From NCBI GenBank assembly GCA_040384865.1, contig JAZKIM010000003.1:186001-250000 (forward strand): 64,000 nucleotides of DNA. Direction: 5' to 3'. Below are positions 45,852 through 54,706 of this stretch, piece by piece. The DNA is from JBDKLC01 sp040384865 (GTDB lineage: Bacteria; Patescibacteriota; Minisyncoccia; Phycocordibacterales; CAIZLB01). Both the position numbers and the translations under genes were made by a program. Within the stretch, counting starts at the first letter, position 1, and every line of letters begins with the position of its first letter. Under the pieces are notes generated by a model. The model was not told where the DNA came from and made no database searches. It was given only the letters and a program-made list of their open reading frames with translations.

Positions 45852-46595
45852 TCACGCCATTGCGTGACTCCGAGTTTCTTCGGAGACTTCCAGCGGATTT
45901 TTGGTGCAGCGGACCCACACGCCGCGGATGCGGATCTCGACATAACAGTCCGGCAAGCTGTGCAGCCCTTGCTCGCGCTTCTCGCGGGCAAGGTTCTTCA
46001 GGATTCCATAACCGACCTGCTCGTCGCGGAGGCTATGGCGCGCGCCGCGTTGCATGATGCGAAAGGTTTCCTTCTGATCCCGCTTGAGGTCGGGGGCATA
46101 ATCCTTTGGCACCTGCTGGCAACGCGGCTGGAGGCCCTCTTGCTCTTTCAGCACGCGCTGTTTCAGCACTTCTGGGTCCTCGTCGCTCGGAACCGGATCG
46201 GGCTCGTCCACCGTTGGTGCCGGTGCCACACGCTGACGATCCTGGCGGTTCCACGATTTCTTTTTAGGCGGTGCCTTGACCACCCTCACTCCGTCGTCGG
46301 AGGTCTTGCCCTCCCAGACGTACTGCGGCGCCCAACTGGCCGCATAGTTAAGCCGTATCTCGCTCGGCTTGACGACCGCCATGATGTACATGTCGGCGTT
46401 GAACCAGTGATCCGCGAACTCCGTGCCGAAGCGGGTTTCTTCCCCTTCAGTCAGGACTTCCCGACGGGCGTCGAACGCCACGTAGATCTGCTCCTCGCTG
46501 CCGATGAGGCGCGCGAGGCAGAATGGTTTCCGCGAGTTGGCGACGACCCGAAAGATCTTCGCCAGTTGAGGTGTTTCCACGATTTCTCTGTTCAT
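45852..46595 (-). CDS. 247-aa orphan, GC-rich cassette
   Basis: Starts MNREIVETPQLAKIFRVVAN at ATG 46595, with GGAGAA five bases upstream as SD. An alpha/beta N-terminal part (about 1-110) is followed by a basic and Pro-rich linker (PPKKKSWNRQDRQ) and a charged helical C-terminus. Strikingly GC-rich, near 60% by eye, in an AT-rich region. Own promoter and shared terminator. No homology recognised. Confidence 0.65.
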   Translation of the reverse strand: MNREIVETPQLAKIFRVVANSRKPFCLARLIGSEEQIYVAFDARREVLTEGEETRFGTEFADHWFNADMYIMAVVKPSEIRLNYAASWAPQYVWEGKTSDDGVRVVKAPPKKKSWNRQDRQRVAPAPTVDEPDPVPSDEDPEVLKQRVLKEQEGLQPRCQQVPKDYAPDLKRDQKETFRIMQRGARHSLRDEQVGYGILKNLAREKREQGLHSLPDCYVEIRIRGVWVRCTKNPLEVSEETRSHAMA

Positions 46596-46652
46596 AGGAT
46601 TTCTCCAATTTCTGTTTTTGCTTTTGGTTTTTGGTTTTTCTCTCAGCATCTT

Positions 46653-46674
46653 CCCTGCCACATATGTGGACGGG
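46653..46674 (-). other. leader hairpin of the 247-aa orphan
   Basis: A palindrome around CCACATATGTGG, extended to CCC/GGG with a one-base mismatch on each side, lies in the 5' leader. Confidence 0.6.
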
Positions 46675-46689
46675 TACTGAGTTGATAGC

Positions 46690-46717
46690 ATTATAACATC
46701 TATATGTGCAAAGTCAA
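46690..46717 (-). promoter_or_regulatory. cassette promoter TTGACT-N16-TATAAT
   Basis: -35 TTGACT (46712-46717), 16-base spacer, -10 TATAAT (46690-46695), giving an ~88-base leader with SD. The -35 lies next to the 3' end of the upstream gene. Confidence 0.8.
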
Positions 46718-46719
46718 TA

Positions 46720-47343
46720 CTACGTCCGCTCATCCATAACGCTCCACTCTCTCAATTCTCCAGCCTTTTTCTCCATCATATCAGCCTTCCTTATATGTTT
46801 TTGATTTTTCTTTGGAAAAATTTCAAAATGTTTTAATTGATCAAGTTGCCACGGGATGTCCCACAAATCATCTTCGGTCGTAATCCAATCTGTGCCGAAC
46901 TTTTTCATATTAAGTGGGCGCGAATAACTGCGTAGTGTTTTCTTACCAGTTTCATTTATGAAATATTCATGAAAATATGAGACGGTAAGTTCGCGTATTG
47001 TCTTATATATCGGATCACGCGATCTCACTGTCGCATGATTTGTCTTACTGATAGCACCCCAATATCCGTTTCGTTTGTAGAGAGCAACAACGTGGTCCTC
47101 ATCCTTTGGAGCCTTGAGATCGAGAATGAGTGGGTCTTCACCATTAAGCCACAGTGCAACTGCCGCAAGTAGCGCTCCTTCGAGACAGTGTGCCTTACCA
47201 GTACGCAATACCCGTCGAGGTGACATATATGTTTCACCTTCCTTTTCATAGTTGATTGCTAAAGTATCGAGAAAATCCTGAATCTTATGAGGTGTATTGA
47301 GTCGTTTCAACACTTTCAGTTCCAGAGGTGTGAGACCAAACAT
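46720..47343 (-). CDS. transglutaminase-like cysteine protein
   Basis: 207 aa. GKAHCLEGALLAAVALWLNG (Cys near residue 53), DEDHVVALYKRNGYWG (His near 83) and NHATVRSRDP (Asn/Asp) are in the order of the papain-like transglutaminase fold. It may be a peptidase or a remnant. Overlaps in orientation and is cotranscribed with the VanY-like gene that starts upstream (end 47346). Confidence 0.65.
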   Translation of the reverse strand: MFGLTPLELKVLKRLNTPHKIQDFLDTLAINYEKEGETYMSPRRVLRTGKAHCLEGALLAAVALWLNGEDPLILDLKAPKDEDHVVALYKRNGYWGAISKTNHATVRSRDPIYKTIRELTVSYFHEYFINETGKKTLRSYSRPLNMKKFGTDWITTEDDLWDIPWQLDQLKHFEIFPKKNQKHIRKADMMEKKAGELREWSVMDERT

Positions 47344-47345
47344 GA

Positions 47346-48260
47346 CTATTTGAAAATGAGGAGCAAGTAATTGTTGATATCACGTTGATCAAGATCATAG
47401 AAATTCTTATTCTCAGCATGAAGACGTGTAGCCAAATCAATACCGACAAATCGCCAGTGCCATGGTTCATATGAGTAATACTTATTATCCTTCGGATATG
47501 AAAGAATGAATCCATATTTATGTGCATTATTCAAAAGCCAGGTATATTCAGCGGTCGTATCAAAAGCCGTGAAGTTATCACCTGTCGTCAGGGTGGTAAA
47601 ATCAAGAGTCGTACCGAGCTGATGTTCCGAATATCCCTGATCAGCGGAGAATTTGTTCGCCGTGCCAGCGCCATACGTTACTTTATATGCAGCCTTGAGT
47701 GATGATTGCGTACCGAATGAACGATATGCAGAAATGATCTGCGGTATTTTTCCTTCCGCCGCGGCTGCCTTTAACATTCTGTCGAGAAACGGCCACACCT
47801 GAAAATGAATTTGATACATTGAGTTTTTGTTGTAAACATTTTCCTGCGGAATTGTAGCAAGCTGAGCCGGAACGTAGTTTTCATTCAAGAAATATACCTT
47901 CGAGTATTTTTCAAGAAGTTTTGGATCAGTCTTACTTAACTGATCGAGTGTGCCGACAGCATCATTAACCTTACCGAGCTGTGCGGCAAACGTTTCATTC
48001 TTTGCTAATTCATTTTGAACCGTATCACTAAGCGAGGTGCTTTGGCTTGAGAGTTGGGAAAGGAGTGAATAAAGCTCGAGCACCCTACTGTCGAGTGCCG
48101 CGGTGCTTGAAGCGAATTGATGCTGGTTTTCAGTAAGTAAAGTATTTGTCTGATACAGCCTATATTCCCCATAGCCGACAATGGCGGCAACAAGAACAAC
48201 AAGCTCGGTAAATCGAAGTACATTCCAACGCTCAATAAATTGGCCAAGTTTTGATTTCAT
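47346..48260 (-). CDS. VanY-type D-Ala-D-Ala carboxypeptidase (M15B)
   Basis: 304 aa. Membrane anchor at about residues 18-35, coiled coil (40-100), then the M15 domain: SAYRSFGTQ, QGYSEHQLGTTLDF (zinc His and Asp) and EPWHWRFVG (third ligand). Trims stem peptides of peptidoglycan outside the membrane. TAAAAT lies six bases before ATG. Confidence 0.92.
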   Translation of the reverse strand: MKSKLGQFIERWNVLRFTELVVLVAAIVGYGEYRLYQTNTLLTENQHQFASSTAALDSRVLELYSLLSQLSSQSTSLSDTVQNELAKNETFAAQLGKVNDAVGTLDQLSKTDPKLLEKYSKVYFLNENYVPAQLATIPQENVYNKNSMYQIHFQVWPFLDRMLKAAAAEGKIPQIISAYRSFGTQSSLKAAYKVTYGAGTANKFSADQGYSEHQLGTTLDFTTLTTGDNFTAFDTTAEYTWLLNNAHKYGFILSYPKDNKYYSYEPWHWRFVGIDLATRLHAENKNFYDLDQRDINNYLLLIFK

Positions 48261-48287
48261 GCCGATATTTTATCACAAAAAATGACC

Positions 48288-48746
48288 CTACTCCCCCTCA
48301 TATGCCTGCCTCAAACCTTCTATATCAATCTTGGTCATCTTAAGCATGGCCTGCATCACCCTTTCTGATTTTTCAGGATCAGAATCAGACAACAGCTCGC
48401 CCAAATCTTTCGGAATGATTTGCCATGACAAGCCAAACTTATCCTTGAGCCAGCCGCATTGTGACTTTTGACCACCCTCAGAGAGTTTTTCCCATAGTTC
48501 GTCAACCTCTTTCTGATCTTTGCAATCTACAAAAAGAGATATCGCTTCCGTAAACTTAAAGTACGGACCGGCATTGAGTACCATCAATTCCTGTCCTTCA
48601 AGCTCAAACCTTGCCGAAGTCAGAAGACCGTCGTCTCCTTGGCGGTTAGCATCTATTAGCTTTGAGTTTTTAAAGATGGATATATAGAAATTCATAGCTT
48701 CTTCAGCGTTATTATCGAACCATAGAAACGGGGTGATTTTTTTCAT
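48288..48746 (-). CDS. VOC superfamily protein, PhnB-like (copy 1)
   Basis: 152 aa. ITPFLWFDNNAEEAMNFYISIF, GLLTSARFELEGQELMVLNAGP and KFGLSWQIIPKDLGELL match the PhnB / 3-demethylubiquinone-methyltransferase-like branch. Function uncertain despite the name. TAAAAT lies six bases before ATG. Confidence 0.88.
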   Translation of the reverse strand: MKKITPFLWFDNNAEEAMNFYISIFKNSKLIDANRQGDDGLLTSARFELEGQELMVLNAGPYFKFTEAISLFVDCKDQKEVDELWEKLSEGGQKSQCGWLKDKFGLSWQIIPKDLGELLSDSDPEKSERVMQAMLKMTKIDIEGLRQAYEGE

Positions 48747-48778
48747 AATCCTATTTTAGCATTTGTGTGGAAAACAGA

Positions 48779-48810
48779 AATCCCGCCTTTCAGCAACGAC
48801 AGGCGGGATT
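48779..48810 (-). terminator. terminator hairpin
   Basis: AATCCCGCCT/AGGCGGGATT, tail TTCTGTTTT on the minus strand. Confidence 0.85.
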
Positions 48811-48832
48811 CTTCTACCTAACCTAAAAGATA

Positions 48833-49516
48833 TTACTTAACAAACAATCGATTGAACCATCCAAAAAGACTGAATACATCTTGGTGAGCGGTCACATACG
48901 CGCTAACCTTTGCTTGTTCAGCTTCAAGTGCCTGAATTTGAACATTAAGCTCTGCTCTATCTGTCTCATTCGTTGTCTGGTCAAGAAGTGCCTCGAGACG
49001 TGCAATATTTGCAGTTGTGGTTGCAATCTCTTTTCTAATGACAGCAAGGTTTTTGTAATCACTTCCAAGGAGAAATGTACGGACAGATCCTCTTCCTTCT
49101 ACTTTTGCAATAGCGGTTGCTGTTGTTGTTGCAGAATCATTTTGTGACTGCGCTATCACCCGAACCTGTGCACCAATACCACCCTCTCGATCGGCAACAG
49201 AAAGAAGTGAATGAACAAATGTTGATACAACACTTCGATGACTTTCCGCTGTGCTTGAAGCATTTTTATTTTTTGCAACAGTGCTTGTCGCGTTACCCTG
49301 TGTCGTTGTTGTAGCGCGATTATTCTTTGCCGCTGTACTTGTCGCATTACCATGAACAGTAGACGATGCTGTAGTTGTTGCTTGAACATTTCCACGGCCA
49401 ATGTTTGCCTGTGCTCCTACCTGGATTTCAGCCGTAATGTTTTTTGCCTCAACAACTCCAACCGTTGAGACGGAAACAATAGCCGCGAGTGCTGTTACTA
49501 AAAGTTTTGATTTCAT
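48833..49516 (-). CDS. secreted Thr/Ala-rich repeat protein
   Basis: 227 aa. Signal peptide (about 1-24, ...GVVEAK). Residues about 45-90 contain imperfect repeats of the unit (G)NATST(A/V)AKN(N/K), rich in Thr, Ser, Ala. The C-terminus is a coiled-coil-like helix ending in FGWFNRLFVK. Probably an envelope protein. Family not recognised. Confidence 0.65.
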   Translation of the reverse strand: MKSKLLVTALAAIVSVSTVGVVEAKNITAEIQVGAQANIGRGNVQATTTASSTVHGNATSTAAKNNRATTTTQGNATSTVAKNKNASSTAESHRSVVSTFVHSLLSVADREGGIGAQVRVIAQSQNDSATTTATAIAKVEGRGSVRTFLLGSDYKNLAVIRKEIATTTANIARLEALLDQTTNETDRAELNVQIQALEAEQAKVSAYVTAHQDVFSLFGWFNRLFVK

Positions 49517-49606
49517 AGATATAATTTAAATTGTGCAGTTATTTATTCCTGCAGATTTCTATTATACAACTAATCTTCAAAAAACGGGAAGTGTTTAATC
49601 CTCTTT

Positions 49607-50389
49607 TTAGTGAGTATCGTCAGCCCAGATGACAAACGTAAAGACCTTTCCATCCTTTGTTTCTTTTACATAAAGCGACGCCTTACCGTCTGATGATGTT
49701 CGAATCGATTGCCCCCAAGTTGACTGATTATTATGATCAATTTCATTGCCGTTTGTCGATGCCGCTACTGAACTAACTGATGACGTTGGATCAAGATGAG
49801 CATAGATTGTTTCAAGCATATCGTAATCATGTGCATTTGGAAGCTGATTAGAAAGAGGGTTGTTTGTATAGTCCATGCAAGTGTTAAGATTTGCGTTATT
49901 GAAGTTTTCGTCCTGGTGATCAAGTCCAAAAGTGTGACCAACTTCCTGACACATGACAAATCGTTTCCATTCTGGCTTGTTGTAACTTGGACTATTGAAG
50001 TAGCTATCATTCATCTTCACGGTTCCTTGAGTTATATGTTCACCACTTGCCCATATACTTGCAATTCCAAGCCATCCGTTATTACCATACTTGCTATTAC
50101 AAACTTCCACTCTACCAACAATAGGTTTGCAATTTTTTGGATTAGTTTTTCCCGGTACAACTACTGTATCTAATACTGAAGACAGGCTCCAATCAGCAGA
50201 AACCAGAGTCAAATACGGGTCCCAGCTACCTGAGACATTGTCACCGAGCATAAGAGTAAAAGGGTTACTAGTACGTGCCCAGTGGTAATTGAACCATGTG
50301 TGACTTGCAGAAACGCTTGATGCTACAAAGCAAGCACTCGCAACGAGTGCGGTTACAAGTAACAATTTAAGACGAAATGATGTAAACAT
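49607..50389 (-). CDS. secreted metalloprotease-like protein with CQEVGH site
   Basis: 260 aa. Signal peptide (about 1-28). The site CQEVGHTFGLDH (about residues 150-161) followed by CMDYTNN resembles the zincin motif HExxHxxGxxH with a Met-turn (CMDY), but the first His is Gln preceded by Cys. Zinc could still be bound by the other two His and another ligand. Possibly an active variant family. Confidence 0.75.
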   Translation of the reverse strand: MFTSFRLKLLLVTALVASACFVASSVSASHTWFNYHWARTSNPFTLMLGDNVSGSWDPYLTLVSADWSLSSVLDTVVVPGKTNPKNCKPIVGRVEVCNSKYGNNGWLGIASIWASGEHITQGTVKMNDSYFNSPSYNKPEWKRFVMCQEVGHTFGLDHQDENFNNANLNTCMDYTNNPLSNQLPNAHDYDMLETIYAHLDPTSSVSSVAASTNGNEIDHNNQSTWGQSIRTSSDGKASLYVKETKDGKVFTFVIWADDTH

Positions 50390-50447
50390 ATAGAATATTA
50401 CTAGTTAATAAACACCCAGATTATATCATACGAAGATGAGCTAAAAA

Positions 50448-50747
50448 TTAAAACGCTCCCCCAAACAAGAGGATGAGAATAAGGATTGTAATGCACGCAA
50501 ACGTCGTGACCGTTTTAAGAAAAGATTGTATGGCTCCTTTTTCATCTCCCACTTGATACAGCCGAAAAGGTTCAAAAACAAAGAGATATCCCATCACTGC
50601 CGCTGATAAGGTAAACAAAGAGATCATTGCAATTGGTACAACGATAGTATCATTCGGTCCCATTATCTCTGGTCCATAATACATAACGATTGAAACAAAG
50701 ATTATGTATATTGTGGCAAATAACGCACGTACATGTGGATTTTTCAT
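50448..50747 (-). CDS. small three-helix membrane protein
   Basis: 99 aa, hydrophobic at about 9-25, 33-57 and 78-97. Cotranscribed with the upstream VOC gene (9-base gap). No family recognised. Confidence 0.6.
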   Translation of the reverse strand: MKNPHVRALFATIYIIFVSIVMYYGPEIMGPNDTIVVPIAMISLFTLSAAVMGYLFVFEPFRLYQVGDEKGAIQSFLKTVTTFACITILILILLFGGAF

Positions 50748-50756
50748 AATAATGTT

Positions 50757-51170
50757 TTATTTATTCTTTGAATAATTCAACATCCACTCCACTCCATACT
50801 TATCAGTAACAAGACCAAATACAGCACCCCAAAACGTCTCCTCAAGAGGCATGAAAACTTCCCCGCCTTTTGAAAGCTTTTCAAAAACTGTTTTGATTTC
50901 TTCCTCACTTTCAAAATCAAGAAATACTCCCACATGGTCACCAATGACTGCTTTATCGCGCATCATATCGGAACCTATAAGCACCCAATCGTTCTTCTTC
51001 AGAGTGGAATGCATAATCAAACCCTGTTTATCAGCAGGCATATCTTTAGACACCGGACTTCCTTCGACAGTCATAAAATCGAGTTCTCCACCGAGACAGT
51101 CTTTATAAAAATTCATTGCTTCTCGGCACTTGTTATCATTGAATCTAAGAAAAGGATTAAGTTTGATCAT
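50757..51170 (-). CDS. VOC superfamily protein, PhnB-like (copy 2)
   Basis: 137 aa. LNPFLRFNDNKCREAMNFYKDCLGG, KNDWVLIGSDMM, and FGLVTDKYGVEWMLNYS fit the same PhnB-like branch as copies 1 and 3. The paired metal ligands of true glyoxalases are not evident. Confidence 0.88.
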   Translation of the reverse strand: MIKLNPFLRFNDNKCREAMNFYKDCLGGELDFMTVEGSPVSKDMPADKQGLIMHSTLKKNDWVLIGSDMMRDKAVIGDHVGVFLDFESEEEIKTVFEKLSKGGEVFMPLEETFWGAVFGLVTDKYGVEWMLNYSKNK

Positions 51171-51231
51171 AATGAGCCTATTATCAACTACTAGATTAAG
51201 TGGATATTAAGAATTGATTGATAAAGAGGTT

Positions 51232-51855
51232 CTATTTAATCCTCTTTATCTCATTCCATTTTTCTCGCGGACACTTGTTTAACCAATCCCTCCATCCCTC
51301 TTCATTTCGATATTTAGGAAACTCCTCCTCTTCAACCCAATGAAGGTTATTATCGTCCGTAATATGGGTAGTGAATTCCTTACCATTAAGATGGTCTATC
51401 TCGTGCTGAAATATGCGAGCGGTATATCCCGAATACTCTTCTTCCACGATCTCTCCCTCTTTAGTGAATGCACGTATCTTGATCTTATCAGGACGAGAAA
51501 CTATACCGCAAACACGGCTAGTGGAAAAACAACCCTCATACCACTCTTTTTGCTCCTTTGAAAACCAAATGATCTCGGGATTTATATATAAACGTAAATC
51601 CCCCACTTTCCCCTTACCATCAGCGATCACATCGACAAGGATGATTCTTTTAGATATTCCGACCTGTGGAGCAGCAAGTCCTACAAGAAGAGGTTTGTTT
51701 GCATCCTTCTGTTCTCCATAAGCAACAGTGAACATCTCATTAATGGAATTCTGTGTTTCTTTGAATTCAATATCTTTTATATCAACTGACTGTGCGATAA
51801 GGGTAAGCACAGGGTCACTTGGTTTGACGAATTTATCTAGTTTTAAGGGAGACAT
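51232..51855 (-). CDS. def: peptide deformylase (copy 2)
   Basis: 207 aa. GLAAPQVGISKR, EGCFS (Phe for the usual Leu) and HEIDHLNG are intact, so it should be an active metallo-deformylase. It differs from copy 1 throughout and lacks its Lys-rich N-terminus. Stands alone. Confidence 0.93.
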   Translation of the reverse strand: MSPLKLDKFVKPSDPVLTLIAQSVDIKDIEFKETQNSINEMFTVAYGEQKDANKPLLVGLAAPQVGISKRIILVDVIADGKGKVGDLRLYINPEIIWFSKEQKEWYEGCFSTSRVCGIVSRPDKIKIRAFTKEGEIVEEEYSGYTARIFQHEIDHLNGKEFTTHITDDNNLHWVEEEEFPKYRNEEGWRDWLNKCPREKWNEIKRIK

Positions 51856-52012
51856 TATGTTGATTCAATTATACCATTCTTGTTATTTTTAACGTTCAAT
51901 TAACATAATTAAACTTATCTTTTCAATATATTTCTTATATCTTCATGAGATCTTAATTTGAAAGTAATATAGTCAGGGCTCCCTTAGTAATCTTAACTTA
52001 ATAAATAATTTT

Positions 52013-53107
52013 ATGAATCAAACAACAGCGGCAGTAATAATCCTCGTAATATTGATATTGGGAGGTGTGTTGTTTTACTCCACCAAAGATCGTGGTCTTT
52101 CAACATACACAAACACTTCAACTTCAACGGTAACAAACACGGGACAAAACACGTCATCGCCTCAAGTTGCACAGACAGCTGCAGCACCAACTGTACTGAC
52201 AAGTTCCACCGTCTTTCCCACCGACACAACAGTAACACTACAGGGCACAGTCACTCCAAACGGGGCTTTGACAAACTACTGGTACGAATACGGTACCACC
52301 CCTAACTTTGGAAATTCAATATCTCATCAGATGATCGGGTCTGGATACGCAGCCATTCCAGCTCCCGCATACATCACTGGCTTGAGGGCAAACACCACCT
52401 ACTATTTCCGATTGGTTGCCCAAAATCAGCTTGGCGTAACTACAGGTGAACAGAGGTCATTCAAAACTACACAAGGGAATCCTCCACCTGTAGGAGGTCT
52501 TCCAACAGTAAAGACATCTGGGGTAAGTGGTATATCAAAAACGACAGTCAACCTAAATGGTCAAGTGAATCCAAACAAAGCATCGACCAGCTACTGGTTT
52601 GAATATGGAAAAACGGCCAATCTTGGTAACACAACCGTCTTCACCGCTATTGGAAACGGTGATACCACGGTTGCAGCATCAGTTCCACTTTCAGGTCTTG
52701 ACCCTGCAACTACATATTACTTCCGCCTTAATGCACAAAATCAGTTTGGAACAATTAACGGAAGTATTCTAACCTTCAAGACTGCGGGGCCACCTGAAGC
52801 AAAGGCTCCTTCGGTAGTAACAAGTGCGGCAACAGCTATAAAAACTTCGATGGCAACAATTAACGGTATTGTTAATCCAAACAATGCGGAGACTACATAT
52901 TGGTTTGAATATAGCACTGATCCTCTTCTCAGTTCAGTATTACTCAAATCAACGAGCCACAAATCAGCAGGTTCTGGATCTGCCGATGTCTCAATAGCTG
53001 CAAATATCTCCAGTCTTACCGCGAGCACGACATACTATTTTCGTCTCGTAGCTCAAAACAACCAAGGCATATTACACGGAGCTACCTTGTCATTCACAAC
53101 AAAGTAA
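52013..53107 (+). CDS. membrane-anchored protein with three Fn3-like repeats
   Basis: 364 aa. N-terminal anchor (about 5-23), then three repeats of roughly 95 residues, each with a (W/Y)(Y/F)EYGTT-like strand (ANYWYEYGTTP, STSYWFEYGKTAN, TTYWFEYSTDP) and ending in TTYYFRL.AQNQ. These are fibronectin type III-like cell-surface modules. Probably adhesion or cell-wall related. Confidence 0.8.
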   Translation: MNQTTAAVIILVILILGGVLFYSTKDRGLSTYTNTSTSTVTNTGQNTSSPQVAQTAAAPTVLTSSTVFPTDTTVTLQGTVTPNGALTNYWYEYGTTPNFGNSISHQMIGSGYAAIPAPAYITGLRANTTYYFRLVAQNQLGVTTGEQRSFKTTQGNPPPVGGLPTVKTSGVSGISKTTVNLNGQVNPNKASTSYWFEYGKTANLGNTTVFTAIGNGDTTVAASVPLSGLDPATTYYFRLNAQNQFGTINGSILTFKTAGPPEAKAPSVVTSAATAIKTSMATINGIVNPNNAETTYWFEYSTDPLLSSVLLKSTSHKSAGSGSADVSIAANISSLTASTTYYFRLVAQNNQGILHGATLSFTTK

Positions 53108-53144
53108 CAAGATATGGCTGATTACTAAAATAATTTAAAAATAT

Positions 53145-53504
53145 ATGGACTCATTTAACTCACCAACTACAAAACCCCTGTACAAAGGCACACAAATTAT
53201 TTGGTATCTTTTAGGCATTCTAGAAGTATTACTTGCCTTTCGTTTTGTATTGAAGATGCTAGGAGCAAATGCTGGAGCTGGATTTACCAGTTTCATCTAT
53301 GGAATAACCTACGTTTTCACAGCCCCGTTTCTCAGTGTCTTTCGTATCACTCAAGTTGCAGGAAGCTCCTTTGAATGGCCCACACTTCTAGCAATGTTAG
53401 TCTACTGGATACTAGCTATAGGCATAATTAAATTATTCCTAATAGGAAAAACAGTTTCAACACCTGAAGCTGCCGTTAAATTAAATGCTCAAGAAGATAA
53501 GTAA
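53145..53504 (+). CDS. YggT family membrane protein
   Basis: 119 aa with about three helices. YLLGILEVLLAFRFVLKMLGA and TYVFTAPFLSVFRI resemble the YggT repeat, a small integral membrane family of uncertain role. Follows the Fn3 protein after a 37-base gap. Confidence 0.75.
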   Translation: MDSFNSPTTKPLYKGTQIIWYLLGILEVLLAFRFVLKMLGANAGAGFTSFIYGITYVFTAPFLSVFRITQVAGSSFEWPTLLAMLVYWILAIGIIKLFLIGKTVSTPEAAVKLNAQEDK

Positions 53505-53528
53505 ATTAGGTTATTCAAAAGTTTAATC

Positions 53529-53538
53529 NNNNNNNNNN
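53529..53538. other. assembly gap (10 N)
   Basis: Undetermined bases between the YggT gene and the accessory region. Confidence 0.99.
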
Positions 53539-53551
53539 TCCGACTAGGACG

Positions 53552-53585
53552 AAGAAAAAACCTTGGTTTGGCCAGGTTTTTTCTT
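53552..53585. terminator. terminator hairpin, both strands
   Basis: AAGAAAAAACC...GGTTTTTTCTT with an inner TGG/CCA pair, immediately after the assembly gap. Confidence 0.8.
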
Positions 53586-53611
53586 ACGAACCATATGATT
53601 ATGTAAATAAA

Positions 53612-53645
53612 AAGCAGGCACCATCCGTAGACAATGCCTGTGCTT
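53612..53645 (-). terminator. terminator of the 171-aa orphan
   Basis: AAGCACAGGCA/TGCCTGCTT stem followed by TTTATTT on the minus strand. Confidence 0.75.
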
Positions 53646-53669
53646 CAAGGGTTAGGACCTCGATTACGG

Positions 53670-54182
53670 CTACATCGCCGAGTGGATGATACCACCATGT
53701 CTTTTCTTTGAGAAAATTACTTCCCACGATCTCACCAGGGCGACACCTAGAGAAATTACTCCCTTTTCAGCAAGCGGAATCGCGTAAAGAAACTGGTCCG
53801 GAAGCATAATTTTCAGGAATTGTTCGGGTACTTCTTCCTGCGGTTCTACTCCTTCTCTCACCGCTTGGTGATGGCGTGGAACAATTTCCCTGAATTCCGC
53901 AAACTCGACACTGGTCATCCACTCTGCAACGCTCAAGGCATCGTCAGCAAGAGGACTCAACTCCTGAAGAGCCGAGACGAGTTGCTCTCGGCTTTCAACA
54001 TTGTCCAGCATGTAGATGTAATGCTCCATTTCAAAATCGTACATACTTACAGCCCAAAGCCAGTATTTTGAAACAGGCTTTCCAAACAAGATCGAAAGGG
54101 GCCATTCGAGCGATGTGTGCATGATCCCAAGTTTCTTTCTTCGTTCAACCAAAGAAATTGGAAGTATTAACTGTCGGTTCAT
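53670..54182 (-). CDS. 170-aa orphan, GC-rich cassette
   Basis: Starts MNRQLILPISLVERRKKLG at ATG 54182, SD AGAAGGGAG well spaced; the ATG 12 codons upstream lies inside the leader. Soluble, aromatic in the middle (YWLWAVSMYDFEMEHYIY), helical C-terminus. Own promoter and terminator. No homology recognised. Confidence 0.65.
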   Translation of the reverse strand: MNRQLILPISLVERRKKLGIMHTSLEWPLSILFGKPVSKYWLWAVSMYDFEMEHYIYMLDNVESREQLVSALQELSPLADDALSVAEWMTSVEFAEFREIVPRHHQAVREGVEPQEEVPEQFLKIMLPDQFLYAIPLAEKGVISLGVALVRSWEVIFSKKRHGGIIHSAM

Positions 54183-54239
54183 TTTTCTCCCTTCTAAAAG
54201 GATGTCCTTTGACTTCATGTCGAAGAATATCTAGCGATG

Positions 54240-54267
54240 ATATTACACCGAGTTACAAAAAAGTCTA
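54240..54267 (-). promoter_or_regulatory. cassette promoter TAGACT-N16-TAATAT
   Basis: -35 TAGACT (54262-54267) lies in the right arm of the preceding hairpin; 16-base spacer; -10 TAATAT (54240-54245). A second -10-like TATTCT lies further downstream. Confidence 0.55.
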
Positions 54268-54290
54268 TTTACCTAGTTCTAAGACTTTTT
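54257..54290 (-). terminator. hairpin after DUF167 gene
   Basis: AAAAAGTCT...AGACTTTTTT on the minus strand, right after the partial repeat copy at 54292. Confidence 0.75.
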
Positions 54291-54291
54291 C

Positions 54292-54312
54292 GTGACTCCG
54301 AATAAAATTATT
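54292..54312 (-). repeat. dispersed repeat family 1, partial copy f
   Basis: Only the CGGAGTCACGA end of the element is kept, next to the hairpin. Confidence 0.5.
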
Positions 54313-54325
54313 TAAAGTGACTATT

Positions 54326-54580
54326 TTAATCTATTTCAAAAACTTTTTGTTTGAATGTATGACCTGATATTAGATGTATGCGAGACACCTGAACATCAAA
54401 ATACATAGCAAGGGCTTGGGTCACCGCCTTGTTTGCCTTTCCATCTACAGGAGCTTCTTTTACTGACACTTTATATATCACCTTATCGCCTCTTGCATCA
54501 CCAAAACCGAGAGATGGCTGACTGATCCTTTCTACCTTTTCTTCTTGTGAACACGTCTTTACTTTGACGATAATTCTCAT
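54326..54580 (-). CDS. DUF167 / YggU family protein
   Basis: 84 aa. RIIVKVKTCSQEEKVE, YKVSVKEAPVDGKANKAV and LISGHTFKQKVF are the DUF167 pattern. Small RNA-binding-like fold of unknown role. TAATAT lies seven bases before ATG. Confidence 0.92.
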   Translation of the reverse strand: MRIIVKVKTCSQEEKVERISQPSLGFGDARGDKVIYKVSVKEAPVDGKANKAVTQALAMYFDVQVSRIHLISGHTFKQKVFEID

Positions 54581-54662
54581 TACCTTGATATTAGCATATC
54601 GAAAAGAGAATTTAACTATATCTCCTCATGTATGCATTTGATTACAAGATAAAATAAACAGA

Positions 54663-54706
54663 AACCCGCCGACAACATCAGACGGGGTCTGTGTCATCAG
54701 CGGGTT
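54663..54706 (-). terminator. two-tier terminator fused to a stop codon
   Basis: Outer stem AACCCGC/GCGGGTT, inner stem CAGAC/GTCTG with loop CCC, tail TTCTGTTTATTT. The outer arm begins inside the TAA of the hydrolase gene. Confidence 0.9.

Noticed and set aside
45837..46685. 282-codon open frame on the plus strand at the GC-rich cassette
   Set aside because: Shadow of the minus-strand gene, which has promoter, SD and terminator; the plus frame has none.
48833..49516. Repeats in the Thr-rich secreted protein as a CRISPR or minisatellite
   Set aside because: The repeats are imperfect, in frame and translate to a regular peptide unit, so they are part of the protein.
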